This document shows, piece after piece, positions 25,838-34,903 of a stretch of 37,589 bases of DNA. Position 1 is the first letter of the stretch. The number at the start of each line of letters is the position of its first letter. The stretch lies in contig NZ_JABJXD010000015.1 of NCBI RefSeq assembly GCF_019093865.1, positions 1 to 37,589 of the forward strand, in the 5' to 3' direction. The stretch is from Lentibacillus saliphilus (GTDB lineage Bacteria > Bacillota > Bacilli > Bacillales > Amphibacillaceae). Both the position numbers and the translations under genes were made by a program. Below the pieces are notes generated by a model. It worked only from the letters and a program-made list of their open reading frames with translations, ran no database searches and was not told where the DNA came from.

Positions 25838-25863
25838 AAAAAAAGCCACCGTAAAAGTGGCTT
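25838..25863 (-). terminator. Terminator of the amino-acid ABC transporter operon
   Basis: On the minus strand AAGCCAC pairs with GTGGCTT (25863-25857 with 25849-25843), followed by TTTTTTT. Confidence 0.85.
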
Positions 25864-25889
25864 CAAATTATTAAAATCTAGAAATTCAT

Positions 25890-26630
25890 TTATAACACAC
25901 GACTCAAAAATTCTTGTGTCCGTTCTTCAGCAGCTTGTTCAAAAATGACGTCTGGGGCCCCTTCTTCTATAATAACACCTTGGTCCATGTAGACGACACG
26001 ATCAGCAACTTCTCGGGCAAATCCCATCTCATGTGTTACAACGACCATCGTCATGCCTTCTTTGGCGAGGTTTTTCATAACTTCAAGTACTTCTCCTACA
26101 AGCTCAGGATCAAGTCCTGACGTCGGTTCATCAAACAACATCATATCCGGCTCCATCGCGAGTGCGCGCGCAATGGCTACACGTTGTTTTTGTCCACCAG
26201 ATAATGTCCGTGGATACACTTTAGCCTTTTCAGCTAAGCCAACTTTTTCCAAATATTCCATGCCAATTGTAACAGCTTCTTCTTTGTTCATTTTTTTAAC
26301 GTGAATGAGTGCTTCTATGACGTTGCCAATGACTGTTTTATGTGGAAATAGGTTAAAATGCTGAAACACCATGCCAATCCGCTGTCTGACCGTATTCAAA
26401 TTATCTTTTTTCGGATCAATATTTTCTCCTTCAATGATAATTTCCCCGCCATTTTTCATTTCAAGGAAATTAAGACAGCGCAATAACGTACTTTTCCCTG
26501 AACCACTAGCCCCGATTAAAACGACAACTTCATTTTCGTTTATCGTCATATCAATATCTTTTAAAACATGGAGCTTTCCAAAGTATTTATTTAATGATTT
26601 AACTTCAATAGCTGGCTGTTGTTTACTCAT
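25890..26630 (-). CDS. Polar amino-acid ABC transporter, ATP-binding protein (GlnQ-like)
   Basis: 246 aa ATPase of the PAAT family. Walker A is GASGSGKST, the signature is LSGGQ, Walker B is [12 protein letters not shown], and the H-loop is VVTHE. It drives the permease encoded just upstream; the two genes overlap by eight bases. AGAGGGG precedes the ATG inside the permease gene. Last gene of the three-gene operon before the terminator. Confidence 0.93.
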   Translation of the reverse strand: MSKQQPAIEVKSLNKYFGKLHVLKDIDMTINENEVVVLIGASGSGKSTLLRCLNFLEMKNGGEIIIEGENIDPKKDNLNTVRQRIGMVFQHFNLFPHKTVIGNVIEALIHVKKMNKEEAVTIGMEYLEKVGLAEKAKVYPRTLSGGQKQRVAIARALAMEPDMMLFDEPTSGLDPELVGEVLEVMKNLAKEGMTMVVVTHEMGFAREVADRVVYMDQGVIIEEGAPDVIFEQAAEERTQEFLSRVL

Positions 26631-27291
26631 GGTCTACCCCTCTTTCGCTTTTAGACAAGGCACGTTCAATTCGATTCACAATAAATGTTAATATCAAGAC
26701 GAGTATTAAATAATAAATACCGACAATAATGTAAGATTCCATCGCCATTCCTGTTGATGATTGAATGCGTTGGGCGCGGTTAAATAAATCTTGAAATCCG
26801 ATAAATGCAACAAGCGAAGAATCCTTTAAAGCAATGATAAATTGGTTTCCAAGTGGTGGTATGGCGCGTCTTAATGCTTGAGGTAAAACGATACGACGCA
26901 TAGACATGGTGGATGTCATACCGAGGCTTCGAGCTGCTTCAGTTTGTCCACGGTCAATTGACTGGATGGACCCACGGAAAATTTCCGCAATATAAGCACC
27001 GTTATGAATTCCGAGGGCAATACCGCCAGATAACAGTCTTCCAAGGTCAACAAACTGAACGAGACCAAAGTATAAAATAAATATTTGTACGATAAGCGGC
27101 GTACCTCGTACAAGATAAATATACATATCTGCAATGATGTTTAATACCTTTAGCTTTGACACTTTTAGAAATGCAAAAAACAGTCCGATACCTAAACCAA
27201 TTAATAAGCCGAGCAATGTAATATTGATCGTATTAATGATGGCATCTTTATAGCCGGGAATCGTTTCAATAAATAGCTCCCAAAAACCCAT
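26623..27291 (-). CDS. Polar amino-acid ABC transporter, permease (HisM/GlnP-like)
   Basis: 222 aa with about five transmembrane helices. The ATPase-coupling EAA loop is seen as [32 protein letters not shown] (in parts). The ATG at 27291 follows AAGGAGG at eight bases; the frame extends to 27357 but lacks a ribosome binding site there. It probably forms a homodimer, as only one permease gene is present. Confidence 0.92.
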   Translation of the reverse strand: MGFWELFIETIPGYKDAIINTINITLLGLLIGLGIGLFFAFLKVSKLKVLNIIADMYIYLVRGTPLIVQIFILYFGLVQFVDLGRLLSGGIALGIHNGAYIAEIFRGSIQSIDRGQTEAARSLGMTSTMSMRRIVLPQALRRAIPPLGNQFIIALKDSSLVAFIGFQDLFNRAQRIQSSTGMAMESYIIVGIYYLILVLILTFIVNRIERALSKSERGVDHE

Positions 27292-27380
27292 TTGGTTGTC
27301 CTCCTTGATTGTCTCGTCTCTTATGTCTTCATTGATGAAGCAGACATGATGCTTCACATTGGTTTATCGTTTAAAATGGT

Positions 27381-27410
27381 TCACGTGCAGGACTGAGGCC
27401 CCGCACGTGA
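27381..27410 (-). promoter_or_regulatory. Hairpin between binding-protein and permease genes
   Basis: TCACGTGC (27381-27388) pairs perfectly with GCACGTGA (27403-27410). There is no strong T-run. A stem behind the binding-protein gene usually blocks 3' decay or allows partial readthrough, so that more binding protein than transporter is made. Confidence 0.55.
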
Positions 27411-27422
27411 CTGAGCATGTTT

Positions 27423-28232
27423 TTACTCAAGAATGCTTTCATCAAACCACTTTTTACTGATTTCTTCATATGTGCCATTATCAATCAGGGCTTGAAGGGC
27501 ACGGTTAATTTCATCAAGTAGCTCTGTGTTCCCTTTTTTGACACCTGCACCGATCTCTTCATCGAAAACACGCTCTCCTACCGGACGAATATCAAGATCA
27601 TTTTCCTCGATCTGCATCATGCCAACAAATCGGTCGGTTACAACCGCATCCAATCTATCTGTACCCGCAGACAAGTCTTGAAGCGCAACATTATCACTTT
27701 GATATGTTTTTAAGTTATCTTCAGAGATATATTCCATAACCATTTCTTCATACGTACTAGAGGCAACGACTCCTACATTATGTCCCTCAAGATCTTCAGG
27801 TGATTCGATATCGCTCGTGTCGTTATGAACGTAGATCACACCACCTGATCGGTAATATGGATCAGAAAAATCGATTGACTTTGCACGATCCTCTGTGATC
27901 GTCATACTTCCCATGATGGCATCTAACCTGTCACTTTTTACTTCTTCAATCAATGCGCCAAAATCTTGAGTTGCAACAGGCTTCGGCTTTAAGCCCATTT
28001 CTTCAGCAAGTGCTTCTCCTAGTTCGACCTCAAATCCAGTTAAATTACCGTCAAGATCTTCATAGTTAAACGGCTTGTACAAACCGCTTGATCCAAATGT
28101 AAAGTAACCATCTTCAATCGTATCAACAGTCGCATCACCGGTTGGACCGTTATTGTCGTCTTCATCACCACATGCTGTAAGCAATCCTACGAAAAGCATG
28201 CCTATAACAATCATCATGAATTTCTTTTTCAT
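27423..28232 (-). CDS. Amino-acid ABC transporter, substrate-binding lipoprotein
   Basis: 269 aa SBP_bac_3 family protein. Lipobox LLTACGD comes after a 20-residue signal, followed by an acidic linker. The family start YFTFGSSGLYKPFNYED and the two lobes follow, with EDRAKSIDFSDPYYRSG, a signature of the fold. The ligand cannot be told; cystine, glutamine and other polar amino acids are typical. The ATG at 28232 follows GGAGGGGG. First gene of the operon; its promoter lies about 50 bases upstream. Confidence 0.9.
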   Translation of the reverse strand: MKKKFMMIVIGMLFVGLLTACGDEDDNNGPTGDATVDTIEDGYFTFGSSGLYKPFNYEDLDGNLTGFEVELGEALAEEMGLKPKPVATQDFGALIEEVKSDRLDAIMGSMTITEDRAKSIDFSDPYYRSGGVIYVHNDTSDIESPEDLEGHNVGVVASSTYEEMVMEYISEDNLKTYQSDNVALQDLSAGTDRLDAVVTDRFVGMMQIEENDLDIRPVGERVFDEEIGAGVKKGNTELLDEINRALQALIDNGTYEEISKKWFDESILE

Positions 28233-28281
28233 GTTTATATCCCCCTCCAACGTTTGTATGTTAGTCATGATTAAATCACTT

Positions 28282-28311
28282 TATATAACGAATATTCCGA
28301 ATTAAAATCAA
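28282..28311 (-). promoter_or_regulatory. Probable promoter of the amino-acid transporter operon
   Basis: On the minus strand TTGATT (28311-28306), 18 bases, TATATA (28287-28282). It lies about 50 bases before the start codon. Confidence 0.4.
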
Positions 28312-28727
28312 GCAATCATGTATATACGTGACACCTCCATGTCGCGCAGAACGCTTTAGTATCGTCATTAACCTGAAAAGTATTGAGAGATGCTTGAAGA
28401 GGAGCCCACTGATGTTCAAACGCTCGTCTCGTGGTCAACATTTTCCGGAAGGATCGACAGCATTGATAAACACCAGTAAAATTAAGCATAGTTATATTTT
28501 TACATTTTTTATGTTATTTTCAAAATCGCATTAACAGGCTATAGTCGGGATATACCGTCATATGTTTTTATATAAACGGTCTAGCAATGAAAATTTAGAA
28601 AAATGCTCCCATATACAAGTTATTACACGCAATTATGAGACATTCAATATTCAGAAAGTGCTTATAGGAGGCGTGCCTCGTTTTCGCATAATGTGAACAG
28701 AATGCTTGCTAGAATGTTTATGTGGTT
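28312..28727. other. Gene-free stretch upstream of the second array
   Basis: About 400 bases with no supported gene on either strand. I searched for T-box, SAM, lysine and glycine riboswitch cores on the minus strand, where it would be a leader for the transporter operon, and found none. The only open frame (28328-28534, plus strand) has no ribosome binding site or recognisable sequence. Confidence 0.5.
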
Positions 28728-28743
28728 GGGTGGGTGGGTGGGG
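28728..28743 (+). other. G-quadruplex-type motif in the array leader
   Basis: GGGTGGGTGGGTGGGG: four G-tracts separated by single T residues, the pattern of the most stable parallel quadruplexes. Another GGGTGGG follows at 28753-28759. It immediately precedes the second repeat array. Confidence 0.8.
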
Positions 28744-28770
28744 CTATGGCTTGGGTGGGTCGGTAGTCGT

Positions 28771-29002
28771 TATACGGCGGTTTCGGGACTTTATGCGTTG
28801 GAAAATGAATATATGAGCGTGGTTACGGATTTATGCGTTGGAAAATGAATTTATGAGCGTGGCTTCGGATTTATGCGTTGAAAAATGAATATATGAGCGT
28901 CGTTTCGGATTTATGCGTTGGAAAATGAATATATGAGCGTGGTTACGGATTTATGCGTTGGAAAATGAATATATGAGCGTCGTTTCGGATTTATACGGTT
29001 GG
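28771..29002 (+). repeat. Tandem 40-bp (2 x 20) TTATGCG array (second of three)
   Basis: Five 40-bp units from 28791 to 28990, each made of TTATGCGTTGGAAAATGAAT and a second half like ATATGAGCGTGGTTACGGAT. A diverged 20-bp unit precedes them (TATACGGCGG start, 28771) and a partial one follows (TTATACGG). The second half alternates between GGTTACGGAT-type and CGTTTCGGAT-type ends. The step is exact, with no indels. A segment of 30 bases (28823-28852) is identical to 19113-19142 in the first array. It lies between the 5' end of the transporter operon and the 3' end of the DsrE-like gene. Confidence 0.95.
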
Positions 29003-29012
29003 TGATACAATT

Positions 29013-29045
29013 GTGCGGCGCGTCTTTTCAAGCTGCGCGCCGCAC
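29013..29045 (-). terminator. GC-rich hairpin behind the DsrE-like gene
   Basis: Perfect 10-bp stem GTGCGGCGCG (29013-29022) with 29036-29045. The T-tract is weak on both strands, so termination is likely but not certain. It lies eight bases from the DsrE-like stop codon. Confidence 0.55.
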
Positions 29046-29052
29046 TGTTATA

Positions 29053-29424
29053 TTAATTCAGTTGAAGTGTTTTTTCAGTCGTCATGATAGCGTCGACGAC
29101 ATAATCTGCTGTGATGATATCAGCCCCGTCAACAATATCAGTTTCTTTAATGTCATTATGCTGCATGCATGCCAAGCAGACGGACAGTTTCCCACCTTTC
29201 TCTAAATAGCCTGGTAGTAATTCGGCAATTGGCTTGAATGGTGGTCCTATGTTTATGTGATCTGCATAACCTTTTTCTGCAATGTGTACGCCATCAGAAA
29301 GCAGGATTATTTCTGGTTGATGTCCCTTCTCAAGTGCTTTCAATCCCATTGTAAAAGCAATTGTAACATTGTTCACATCCCGTTTATGAGCCGTTAATGT
29401 AATAAGCATGTCACGGTGTCCCAT
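29053..29424 (-). CDS. DsrE/DsrF-like family protein
   Basis: 123 aa. The DsrE fold is recognised by the alternating strand-helix pattern starting MLITLTAHKRD, IILLSDGV, and the cysteine-containing VCLACMQHN. Related proteins carry sulfur as persulfides on a conserved Cys (TusD, DsrE), so a role in sulfur relay is possible; one of the cysteines of CLAC would be the carrier. Many Firmicute members have no known role. The ATG at 29424 follows AAGGAGGG; the frame upstream to 29478 has no such site. Gene 103 bases downstream of uvsE on the same strand. Confidence 0.75.
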   Translation of the reverse strand: MGHRDMLITLTAHKRDVNNVTIAFTMGLKALEKGHQPEIILLSDGVHIAEKGYADHINIGPPFKPIAELLPGYLEKGGKLSVCLACMQHNDIKETDIVDGADIITADYVVDAIMTTEKTLQLN

Positions 29425-29527
29425 AAAAAAACCCTCCTTCTCATTTTGAATCACGTTCTTAGTGTTCAATATAAGCAAGGGGGATTAATTTTGCAAATAT
29501 TTTTATTTATATTTACTACGGGTTTAG

Positions 29528-30415
29528 TTAAACATCACTTTTTTTAAGAAACGCATTATATAATTCAAGAACAGCTAAATTTTTTTGTTTTGCTTCAACC
29601 ATAACGTCGACGTCTTTTTCCTGTAAATACTCAAGAAGTCTGGCAAAATCTTTTGGAAAAATATAATCATGATGGCGGCGGTCCGTCTCTGAAGTCTTCC
29701 CAGAACTAATATGGACTTTTGGTATCCCTACATCAGACCAAGTTGCCCAAACCCCTTCAAGTAATTCTTCTAGCGGTCGTTCAGCACGGTTACAAAAATG
29801 ATGATGGATATCAAAGCAAGCTGGAACCCCTAATTGTTGCGCAACATAAAGCGCATCCTCTAAATTAAAAATTTTATCATCGTTTTCAAATCTCAGCTTG
29901 TTTAATACATAGTCCGGTAATGCCTTCGCATGCTTGATCAGCCGTTTGATTGCAGTCTTTTTATCTCCATACATACCACCAACATGGAGAATCATATCTG
30001 TACCGCCTACAAGCTCTAACAAATCAGCATGGTAAACCAAATCTTCAACCGTGCGTTCAACAACATCAGGTCTTGGTGAATTTAAGACACTATACTGTCC
30101 AGGATGTACGGACAACCGTAAATCGAATTGTTCTTTTAACGCTTTAATATCAGAACAAATCGCACGGACATCGGGATCATTTTTCCAATCCCACGTATTG
30201 ACAGGGTGGGTCGCAAGTACAACAATTCCACTCGTTATACGATAAAAGAGAATGTCATGCTTAATATTCCATTCAATAATCTCTTTTGTGAGCTTTAAAT
30301 TTTCAATGGTTAATGCTTTGATCTTATCTATGCCTTCTTTTTCAACAGTGGACACGCGACATGTACGAAACTTCTTGTCCAAGCTGAGATTTATGCATGC
30401 ATACCCTATTTTCAT
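29528..30415 (-). CDS. uvsE: UV DNA damage endonuclease
   Basis: 295 aa, UVDE family TIM barrel. It nicks DNA 5' of UV photoproducts and some other lesions, starting a repair path independent of UvrABC. The start MKIGYACINLSL is typical, and metal-binding motifs are present in order: SVHPGQY, LHVGG, FENDD, FDIHHH, HISSG, HHDYI and VEAKQK. AAAGGA lies before the ATG. Divergent from the DUF378 gene. UvsE is common in spore-formers and fits with the SASP gene in the same window. Confidence 0.95.
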   Translation of the reverse strand: MKIGYACINLSLDKKFRTCRVSTVEKEGIDKIKALTIENLKLTKEIIEWNIKHDILFYRITSGIVVLATHPVNTWDWKNDPDVRAICSDIKALKEQFDLRLSVHPGQYSVLNSPRPDVVERTVEDLVYHADLLELVGGTDMILHVGGMYGDKKTAIKRLIKHAKALPDYVLNKLRFENDDKIFNLEDALYVAQQLGVPACFDIHHHFCNRAERPLEELLEGVWATWSDVGIPKVHISSGKTSETDRRHHDYIFPKDFARLLEYLQEKDVDVMVEAKQKNLAVLELYNAFLKKSDV

Positions 30416-30564
30416 TCAATCCATCCTTTCTTTACTCTCATAATCATGTCTAATATTGATTGAGCTGACAGTTGATATGCCAGTTGTCTGCTTACGTGTT
30501 AAATCGTATATTACTGTACCAAACGGAAATACTAAGCTCAAGTCTGACGATAAGGAGGGATATT

Positions 30565-30804
30565 ATGAATGGCATTCAACGTTTAGCACTGGCGCTCGTA
30601 ATTATCGGAGCCATTAACTGGGGACTTGTTGGATTTTTTCAGTTTGATCTTGTCGCAGCCATTTTCGGTGGTGAACAGACTGCCGTATTTGCGCGCTTAA
30701 TCTATGCGCTTGTCGGTATCAGTGGTCTCGTCTGTCTTTCACTTCTATTTAAACCAGATGAATCATTTGCCAATCAAAGAGAACCACGACCAATTCGTGA
30801 ATAA
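30565..30804 (+). CDS. DUF378 family small membrane protein
   Basis: 79 aa with two transmembrane helices. The start IQRLALALVIIGAINWGLVG with DLVAAIFGG is the DUF378 signature (B. subtilis YuzA type). Function unknown. The ATG at 30565 follows AAGGAGGG; the longer frame to 30472 is not supported. Single gene with its own terminator. Confidence 0.88.
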   Translation: MNGIQRLALALVIIGAINWGLVGFFQFDLVAAIFGGEQTAVFARLIYALVGISGLVCLSLLFKPDESFANQREPRPIRE

Positions 30805-30882
30805 AACTGTATACGATGCATGGCTTTTTTAGCTGAATACGTTTGAAAGCGTACAGTTATTAATTTGATTAAAAGGAATCAA

Positions 30883-30919
30883 CCCCCGAACGCCAGAAGT
30901 GATCGTTCGGGGGTATTTT
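30883..30919 (+). terminator. Terminator between DUF378 and cytochrome genes
   Basis: Perfect 10-bp stem CCCCCGAACG (30883-30892) with 30904-30913, followed by TATTTT. Confidence 0.88.
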
Positions 30920-30966
30920 GATTACATAATTATTTTCCATTGTAAGCTCATTCATCAGCGTATATT

Positions 30967-31902
30967 TTATTTTGCCGGTACGACATTGTCAATTTCTGTC
31001 CAATCAAAGCTGCCTTCTCGAATTTGTTGGCGCCGCTCTTTATCAATGATATCTGTCGGACGGCCACCATTCGGCCAATCCGTGTCATGTCCAGACCATT
31101 CAGGACGTTCATGTGACAAAAGAAACGCTGCTAAGTCTGCCGCTTCTTGATCTGACAATTCCCCAGCTTGTCCAATTGGCATATTGTTTTTAATATACCC
31201 AGACATTTTACTCATTCGGCTCATACCAGCGCCATCATTAAAGGAATTGTCTCCCCAAAGCGCTGGTCCACTATTGGCACCTGTTCCAGAACCATCTGTC
31301 GCATGACAGGTCATACAATTTTTCTTTGTATACAGTTCTTCTCCACGTTCAACACTTGGCTCAGGAATCTCCTTCATCGTGTTTTTCATGCGCCAAGGTA
31401 TCTCTTCACCAACTTCAATACCCTCGGATATCTTTGTTAAATAGGCAACCATCGCCCGCATTTCCTTACTATCTTCAGCCATCTTCTTGCCGTTCATGCT
31501 TCGAACCATACACCCGTTAATGCGATCTTCTATCGTAAAGGCTACCCCTTCACGCGGACGGTATTGGGGAAACTGTGTCACCACACCGACCATTGAAGAC
31601 GATTGTGAAAGACCACCGTCAGCATGACAGCTTTGGCAGGAGAGCTCATTACCGACATAATCTGGCATGACTGTATTCGTTTCATTAAAGACCTTCTCAC
31701 CATATTGAATATACTCGGTCATCGGATCATCCGGATCTAGTTCATCTAATGACGGTGGATTATAGGCAAGACCATTGCCTGCATCATTGTCATCAGTACC
31801 ATTATTGTCTGCATTTTGCCCTTGTGTATCAGCTGAACAAGCAGACACAACGAACACAAGTAGCAGAAGCCCAATTCCCCATAACATATTTTTTCGTTCC
31901 AT
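30967..31902 (-). CDS. Dihaem cytochrome c lipoprotein, thiosulfate dehydrogenase (TsdA)-like
   Basis: 311 aa. Lipobox VVSACSAD, acidic linker, then two cytochrome c domains with CQSCH (Cys89, Cys92, His93) and CMTCH (Cys196, Cys199, His200). The segments YVGNELSC, FPQYRPREG, ERING-type EDRINGCMVRSMNG, LWG-N-SFN, GAGMSRM and NNMP follow the TsdA pattern. In TsdA the Cys of the INGC motif (here Cys131) is an axial ligand of haem 1. TsdA oxidises thiosulfate to tetrathionate or runs in reverse. The protein would be tethered outside the membrane. The ATG at 31902 follows AAGGGGG at good spacing. Another electron donor cannot be excluded. Confidence 0.82.
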   Translation of the reverse strand: MERKNMLWGIGLLLLVFVVSACSADTQGQNADNNGTDDNDAGNGLAYNPPSLDELDPDDPMTEYIQYGEKVFNETNTVMPDYVGNELSCQSCHADGGLSQSSSMVGVVTQFPQYRPREGVAFTIEDRINGCMVRSMNGKKMAEDSKEMRAMVAYLTKISEGIEVGEEIPWRMKNTMKEIPEPSVERGEELYTKKNCMTCHATDGSGTGANSGPALWGDNSFNDGAGMSRMSKMSGYIKNNMPIGQAGELSDQEAADLAAFLLSHERPEWSGHDTDWPNGGRPTDIIDKERRQQIREGSFDWTEIDNVVPAK

Positions 31903-32106
31903 ACCGAAGTCCCCCTTATCAAACACAAAAGTGATTCTTTCCTACTCCTATCATAAAATAAAACATGACAAAATATAACATGGGTAACCAAGGGTTAACG
32001 TCCATGTCATATTTTGTCAACAATCCTGTGAAAACATATATTTTCGGTTGATTCAACTACAAAAGTATGCCTCATATTTACCATAAAAACAGGACGACGT
32101 GCTTTT

Positions 32107-32943
32107 TTAACCAAAACGACCAGAAATATAATCTTCTGTACGCTGGTCAGCCGGTTTCGAGAATATCGTGGCCGTTTTATCATATTCAACAACTTCTCCG
32201 TTTAAGAAAAACGCGGTCCGATCAGATATACGTGCGGCTTGCTGCATATTGTGTGTCACAATAACGATGGCATAGTCTTGTTTGAGCTTTTGAATGAGCT
32301 CCTCTACTTTTGCTGTTGATTTTGGATCAAGTGCCGATGTTGGTTCATCCATTAAGATAACATCAGGCTCAATTGCTAAACAACGTGCAATACAAAGACG
32401 TTGCTGTTGACCGCCAGATAAGCTATAAGCATTGTCTTTTAAGCGATCCTTCACTTCGTCCCAAATATAGGCGCCTCGCAAGCTTTGCTCAACAATTTCA
32501 TCTAGAACTTTTTTATCACGGATGCCGTGGATTTTAGGACCGTATGCAATGTTTTCATAAATAGATTTAGGAAATGGATTAGGCTTCTGAAACACCATTC
32601 CGACACGTGTACGCAAATCTTCTACTCGAAATACTTTATCAAAAATATTACGTCCATTATAAGTGATGGATCCTGTTTTACGTACAATTGGGACAAGCTC
32701 AACCATCCGATTTAACGTTTTTAAATACGTTGATTTACCACAGCCTGACGGACCGATAATGGCTGTCACTTCTTTTTCGTGTATCGCTAAGTTAATGTTC
32801 TTTAGCGCATGAACATCTCCATACCATAGATTCAATTCTTTTGTATCATAAACAACATCTCTAACAGCAACGTCAACAGCAGCATCCTTTACAATCGTTG
32901 GACGTGTTGCACGTGCATGATCATTAATCGACACGATACTCAT
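32107..32943 (-). CDS. pstB: Phosphate ABC transporter, ATP-binding protein
   Basis: 278 aa. Walker [10 protein letters not shown], the PstB-specific LKTLNRM, signature LSGGQQQR, Walker [14 protein letters not shown], and H-loop IVTHNM. The first 30 residues are a less conserved extension. GGGAGAG lies before the ATG, 16 bases behind pstA. Last gene of the pst operon; no phoU follows (the next gene is the cytochrome 204 bases away), and no clear terminator is seen. Confidence 0.96.
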   Translation of the reverse strand: MSIVSINDHARATRPTIVKDAAVDVAVRDVVYDTKELNLWYGDVHALKNINLAIHEKEVTAIIGPSGCGKSTYLKTLNRMVELVPIVRKTGSITYNGRNIFDKVFRVEDLRTRVGMVFQKPNPFPKSIYENIAYGPKIHGIRDKKVLDEIVEQSLRGAYIWDEVKDRLKDNAYSLSGGQQQRLCIARCLAIEPDVILMDEPTSALDPKSTAKVEELIQKLKQDYAIVIVTHNMQQAARISDRTAFFLNGEVVEYDKTATIFSKPADQRTEDYISGRFG

Positions 32944-32959
32944 TTAAAACCACTCTCCC

Positions 32960-33850
32960 TTAATTATCGTATTGTTTTTGGAATTTGCTTCGAATTAAAA
33001 TCGCCGTCGCATTCATGATGAGCAACATGACTAATAGCGTAACAATCGTGGCTGCTGCAAGGTTGGCATATTCATCAACGAGCGACGAATCCAGTGTCCA
33101 ATAATAGATTTGCATCGGTAAAACCGTAAACTTATCAAAAATGCCACCTGGAAACGGAATGAGCAAGGCAGGAATCCCAATCACAACGAGTGGTGCTGTC
33201 TCACCAATTGCCCGTGATAATGATAATATTGCCCCGGTCATAATACCTGGCAACGCTGTTGGGAGCACAATTCGTCTTACAGTTTGCCATTTTGTTGCGC
33301 CCATGCCATAGGACGCTTCACTTAAATGCTTTGGTACCGCTCGGATCGCTTCTTGACTGGAAACAATAACGATTGGCAAAATCAAAAGTGACATCGTAAA
33401 ACCACCAGCAAGAACAATATTGCCAAAATCAAGTGCTCTCACAAAAATGGTCATCCCTAAAATGCCATATACAATTGATGGTACCCCAGCTAGGTTCGCA
33501 ATGTTCGTTTCTAGCCAACCATTAAAGCGATTTTTCTTTGCGTATAATTCAAGATAAATCGCTGTGCCTACTCCGAAAAACATGGTCACTGGGGCAACGA
33601 CCGCCATCAGCCATAACGTACCGAGGATTGCACCCATAATGCCTGCACGTTCAGGCTGTGTTGACAATTTTCCTGTTATAAAGTCCATATTAATCCACTC
33701 AAACCCTTGGGAAAATACACGGTATAATAAAATGCCTAAAACGACTAAGCCAAGCATTGTTGAAAGGAAAAATATAATACTTGATATGCGATTGACAATA
33801 ATTCGGAAGGACATACGCTTATTCACTTTTTGATGATCAACTAACTGCAT
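32960..33850 (-). CDS. pstA: Phosphate ABC transporter, permease PstA
   Basis: 296 aa with about six transmembrane helices. The coupling loop lies around EASYGMGATKWQTVRRIVLP, and the conserved ETAPLVVIG and the C-terminal region with QIYYWTLDSS are PstA-type. Its ATG follows the pstC TAA without a gap (TAAATG), so translation is coupled; GGGAGG lies before it within pstC. Confidence 0.95.
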   Translation of the reverse strand: MQLVDHQKVNKRMSFRIIVNRISSIIFFLSTMLGLVVLGILLYRVFSQGFEWINMDFITGKLSTQPERAGIMGAILGTLWLMAVVAPVTMFFGVGTAIYLELYAKKNRFNGWLETNIANLAGVPSIVYGILGMTIFVRALDFGNIVLAGGFTMSLLILPIVIVSSQEAIRAVPKHLSEASYGMGATKWQTVRRIVLPTALPGIMTGAILSLSRAIGETAPLVVIGIPALLIPFPGGIFDKFTVLPMQIYYWTLDSSLVDEYANLAAATIVTLLVMLLIMNATAILIRSKFQKQYDN

Positions 33851-34810
33851 TTAATATTCCTCCCTGAAGCGACGTGATACATATCGAGCAAGCACGTTCA
33901 TCAATAATGTAAATACAAATAGAGTCATGGCAACGGCATAAAGACTGTAATATATCGTAGAGCCAGCTGCCGCATCGCCTCCAGTAACCTCGACAATATA
34001 AGCCGTCATTGTCTGCATCGATTGTGTCAGATCAAATGTGAAATTTTTAGAGCTACCACTCGCAATGGTCACAATCATCGTCTCTCCAATGGCACGTGAA
34101 ATACCTAGTACAAATGATGCAACAATACCTGAAAAAGCAGCTGGAATGACGACACGACCTGTTACTTCAAGCTTTGTTGAACCGAGTGCCAATGCTCCTG
34201 CTCTCATTGAATTTGGAACAGACCGCATCGCATCCTCTGATAAAGAGGCAATCATTGGGATAATCATAATCCCCATTACAATCCCTGGACTAAGAATATT
34301 CGTTGCTTCTAATCCCGGAATAATTTCTCTTAATAACGGCGTGACAAAGGTGAATGCAAAGAAACCATATACGATTGTTGGAATACCAGCTAACACTTCA
34401 AGCATCGGTTTAAATATTTTACGTGCACGTTCAGACGCATACTCACTTAAATAAATGGCTGTCATCAATCCAACCGGTGCCGCAACAGCCATCGCAACTG
34501 CTGACGAAAGAACTGTTCCTGTAATAAGTGGCAATACACCGAATTCAGGTGTTTGACTTAATGGTTTTAGTACTGTTCCAGTAAAAAAGTCCATAATTGG
34601 TACACGGCGGAAGAACTCGATCATTTCCGTAAACAACGTCAATACAATGCCGACCGTAGTTAAAATGGATACCAAGGCAATTAACAATAAAATGACGGGA
34701 ATCCCTTTCTCAAGCTTGGCCCCGAGCTGTCTACTTGATTTTTTTGCCTCGATCATATCGCGAATACTGACTGAGGATTTATGAGAAGTGGAAAGTTTAG
34801 GATGTGGCAT
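33851..34810 (-). CDS. pstC: Phosphate ABC transporter, permease PstC
   Basis: 319 aa, about six transmembrane helices after a 40-residue hydrophilic start. Family blocks are GTVLSSAVAMAVAAPVGL, ILAGIPTIVYG-like EVLAGIPTIVYGFFA, and ALALGSTKLEV for ATPase coupling, then RAIGETM. The ATG at 34810 follows GGAGGAG at proper distance; an upstream ATG at 34819 touches the ribosome binding site. Confidence 0.95.
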   Translation of the reverse strand: MPHPKLSTSHKSSVSIRDMIEAKKSSRQLGAKLEKGIPVILLLIALVSILTTVGIVLTLFTEMIEFFRRVPIMDFFTGTVLKPLSQTPEFGVLPLITGTVLSSAVAMAVAAPVGLMTAIYLSEYASERARKIFKPMLEVLAGIPTIVYGFFAFTFVTPLLREIIPGLEATNILSPGIVMGIMIIPMIASLSEDAMRSVPNSMRAGALALGSTKLEVTGRVVIPAAFSGIVASFVLGISRAIGETMIVTIASGSSKNFTFDLTQSMQTMTAYIVEVTGGDAAAGSTIYYSLYAVAMTLFVFTLLMNVLARYVSRRFREEY

Positions 34811-34841
34811 CTGGCACATCTCCTCCAATATTTAAAATTCA

Positions 34842-34879
34842 CACTGGCATGGTTGATTCATTGTTCCACCATGCCAGTG
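34842..34879 (-). promoter_or_regulatory. Intercistronic hairpin between pstS and pstC
   Basis: Perfect 12-bp stem CACTGGCATGGT (34842-34853) with 34868-34879. On the minus strand it is followed only by TGAATTTT, so partial termination or 3' stabilisation is likely, raising PstS above the membrane parts. Confidence 0.75.
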
Positions 34880-34903
34880 CTTTATATCATTTAATCTGAA
34901 TGC

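Noticed and set aside
28328-28534. 68-codon plus-strand frame and a possible riboswitch in the leader of the amino-acid transporter operon
   Set aside because: No ribosome binding site for the frame, and no recognisable T-box, SAM, lysine or glycine riboswitch core on the minus strand.
32007-32106. Possible terminator or phoU remnant behind pstB
   Set aside because: No stem of useful length and no PhoU-like sequence in any frame.
34038-34454. 138-codon plus-strand frame opposite pstC
   Set aside because: Antisense shadow of a conserved permease gene.
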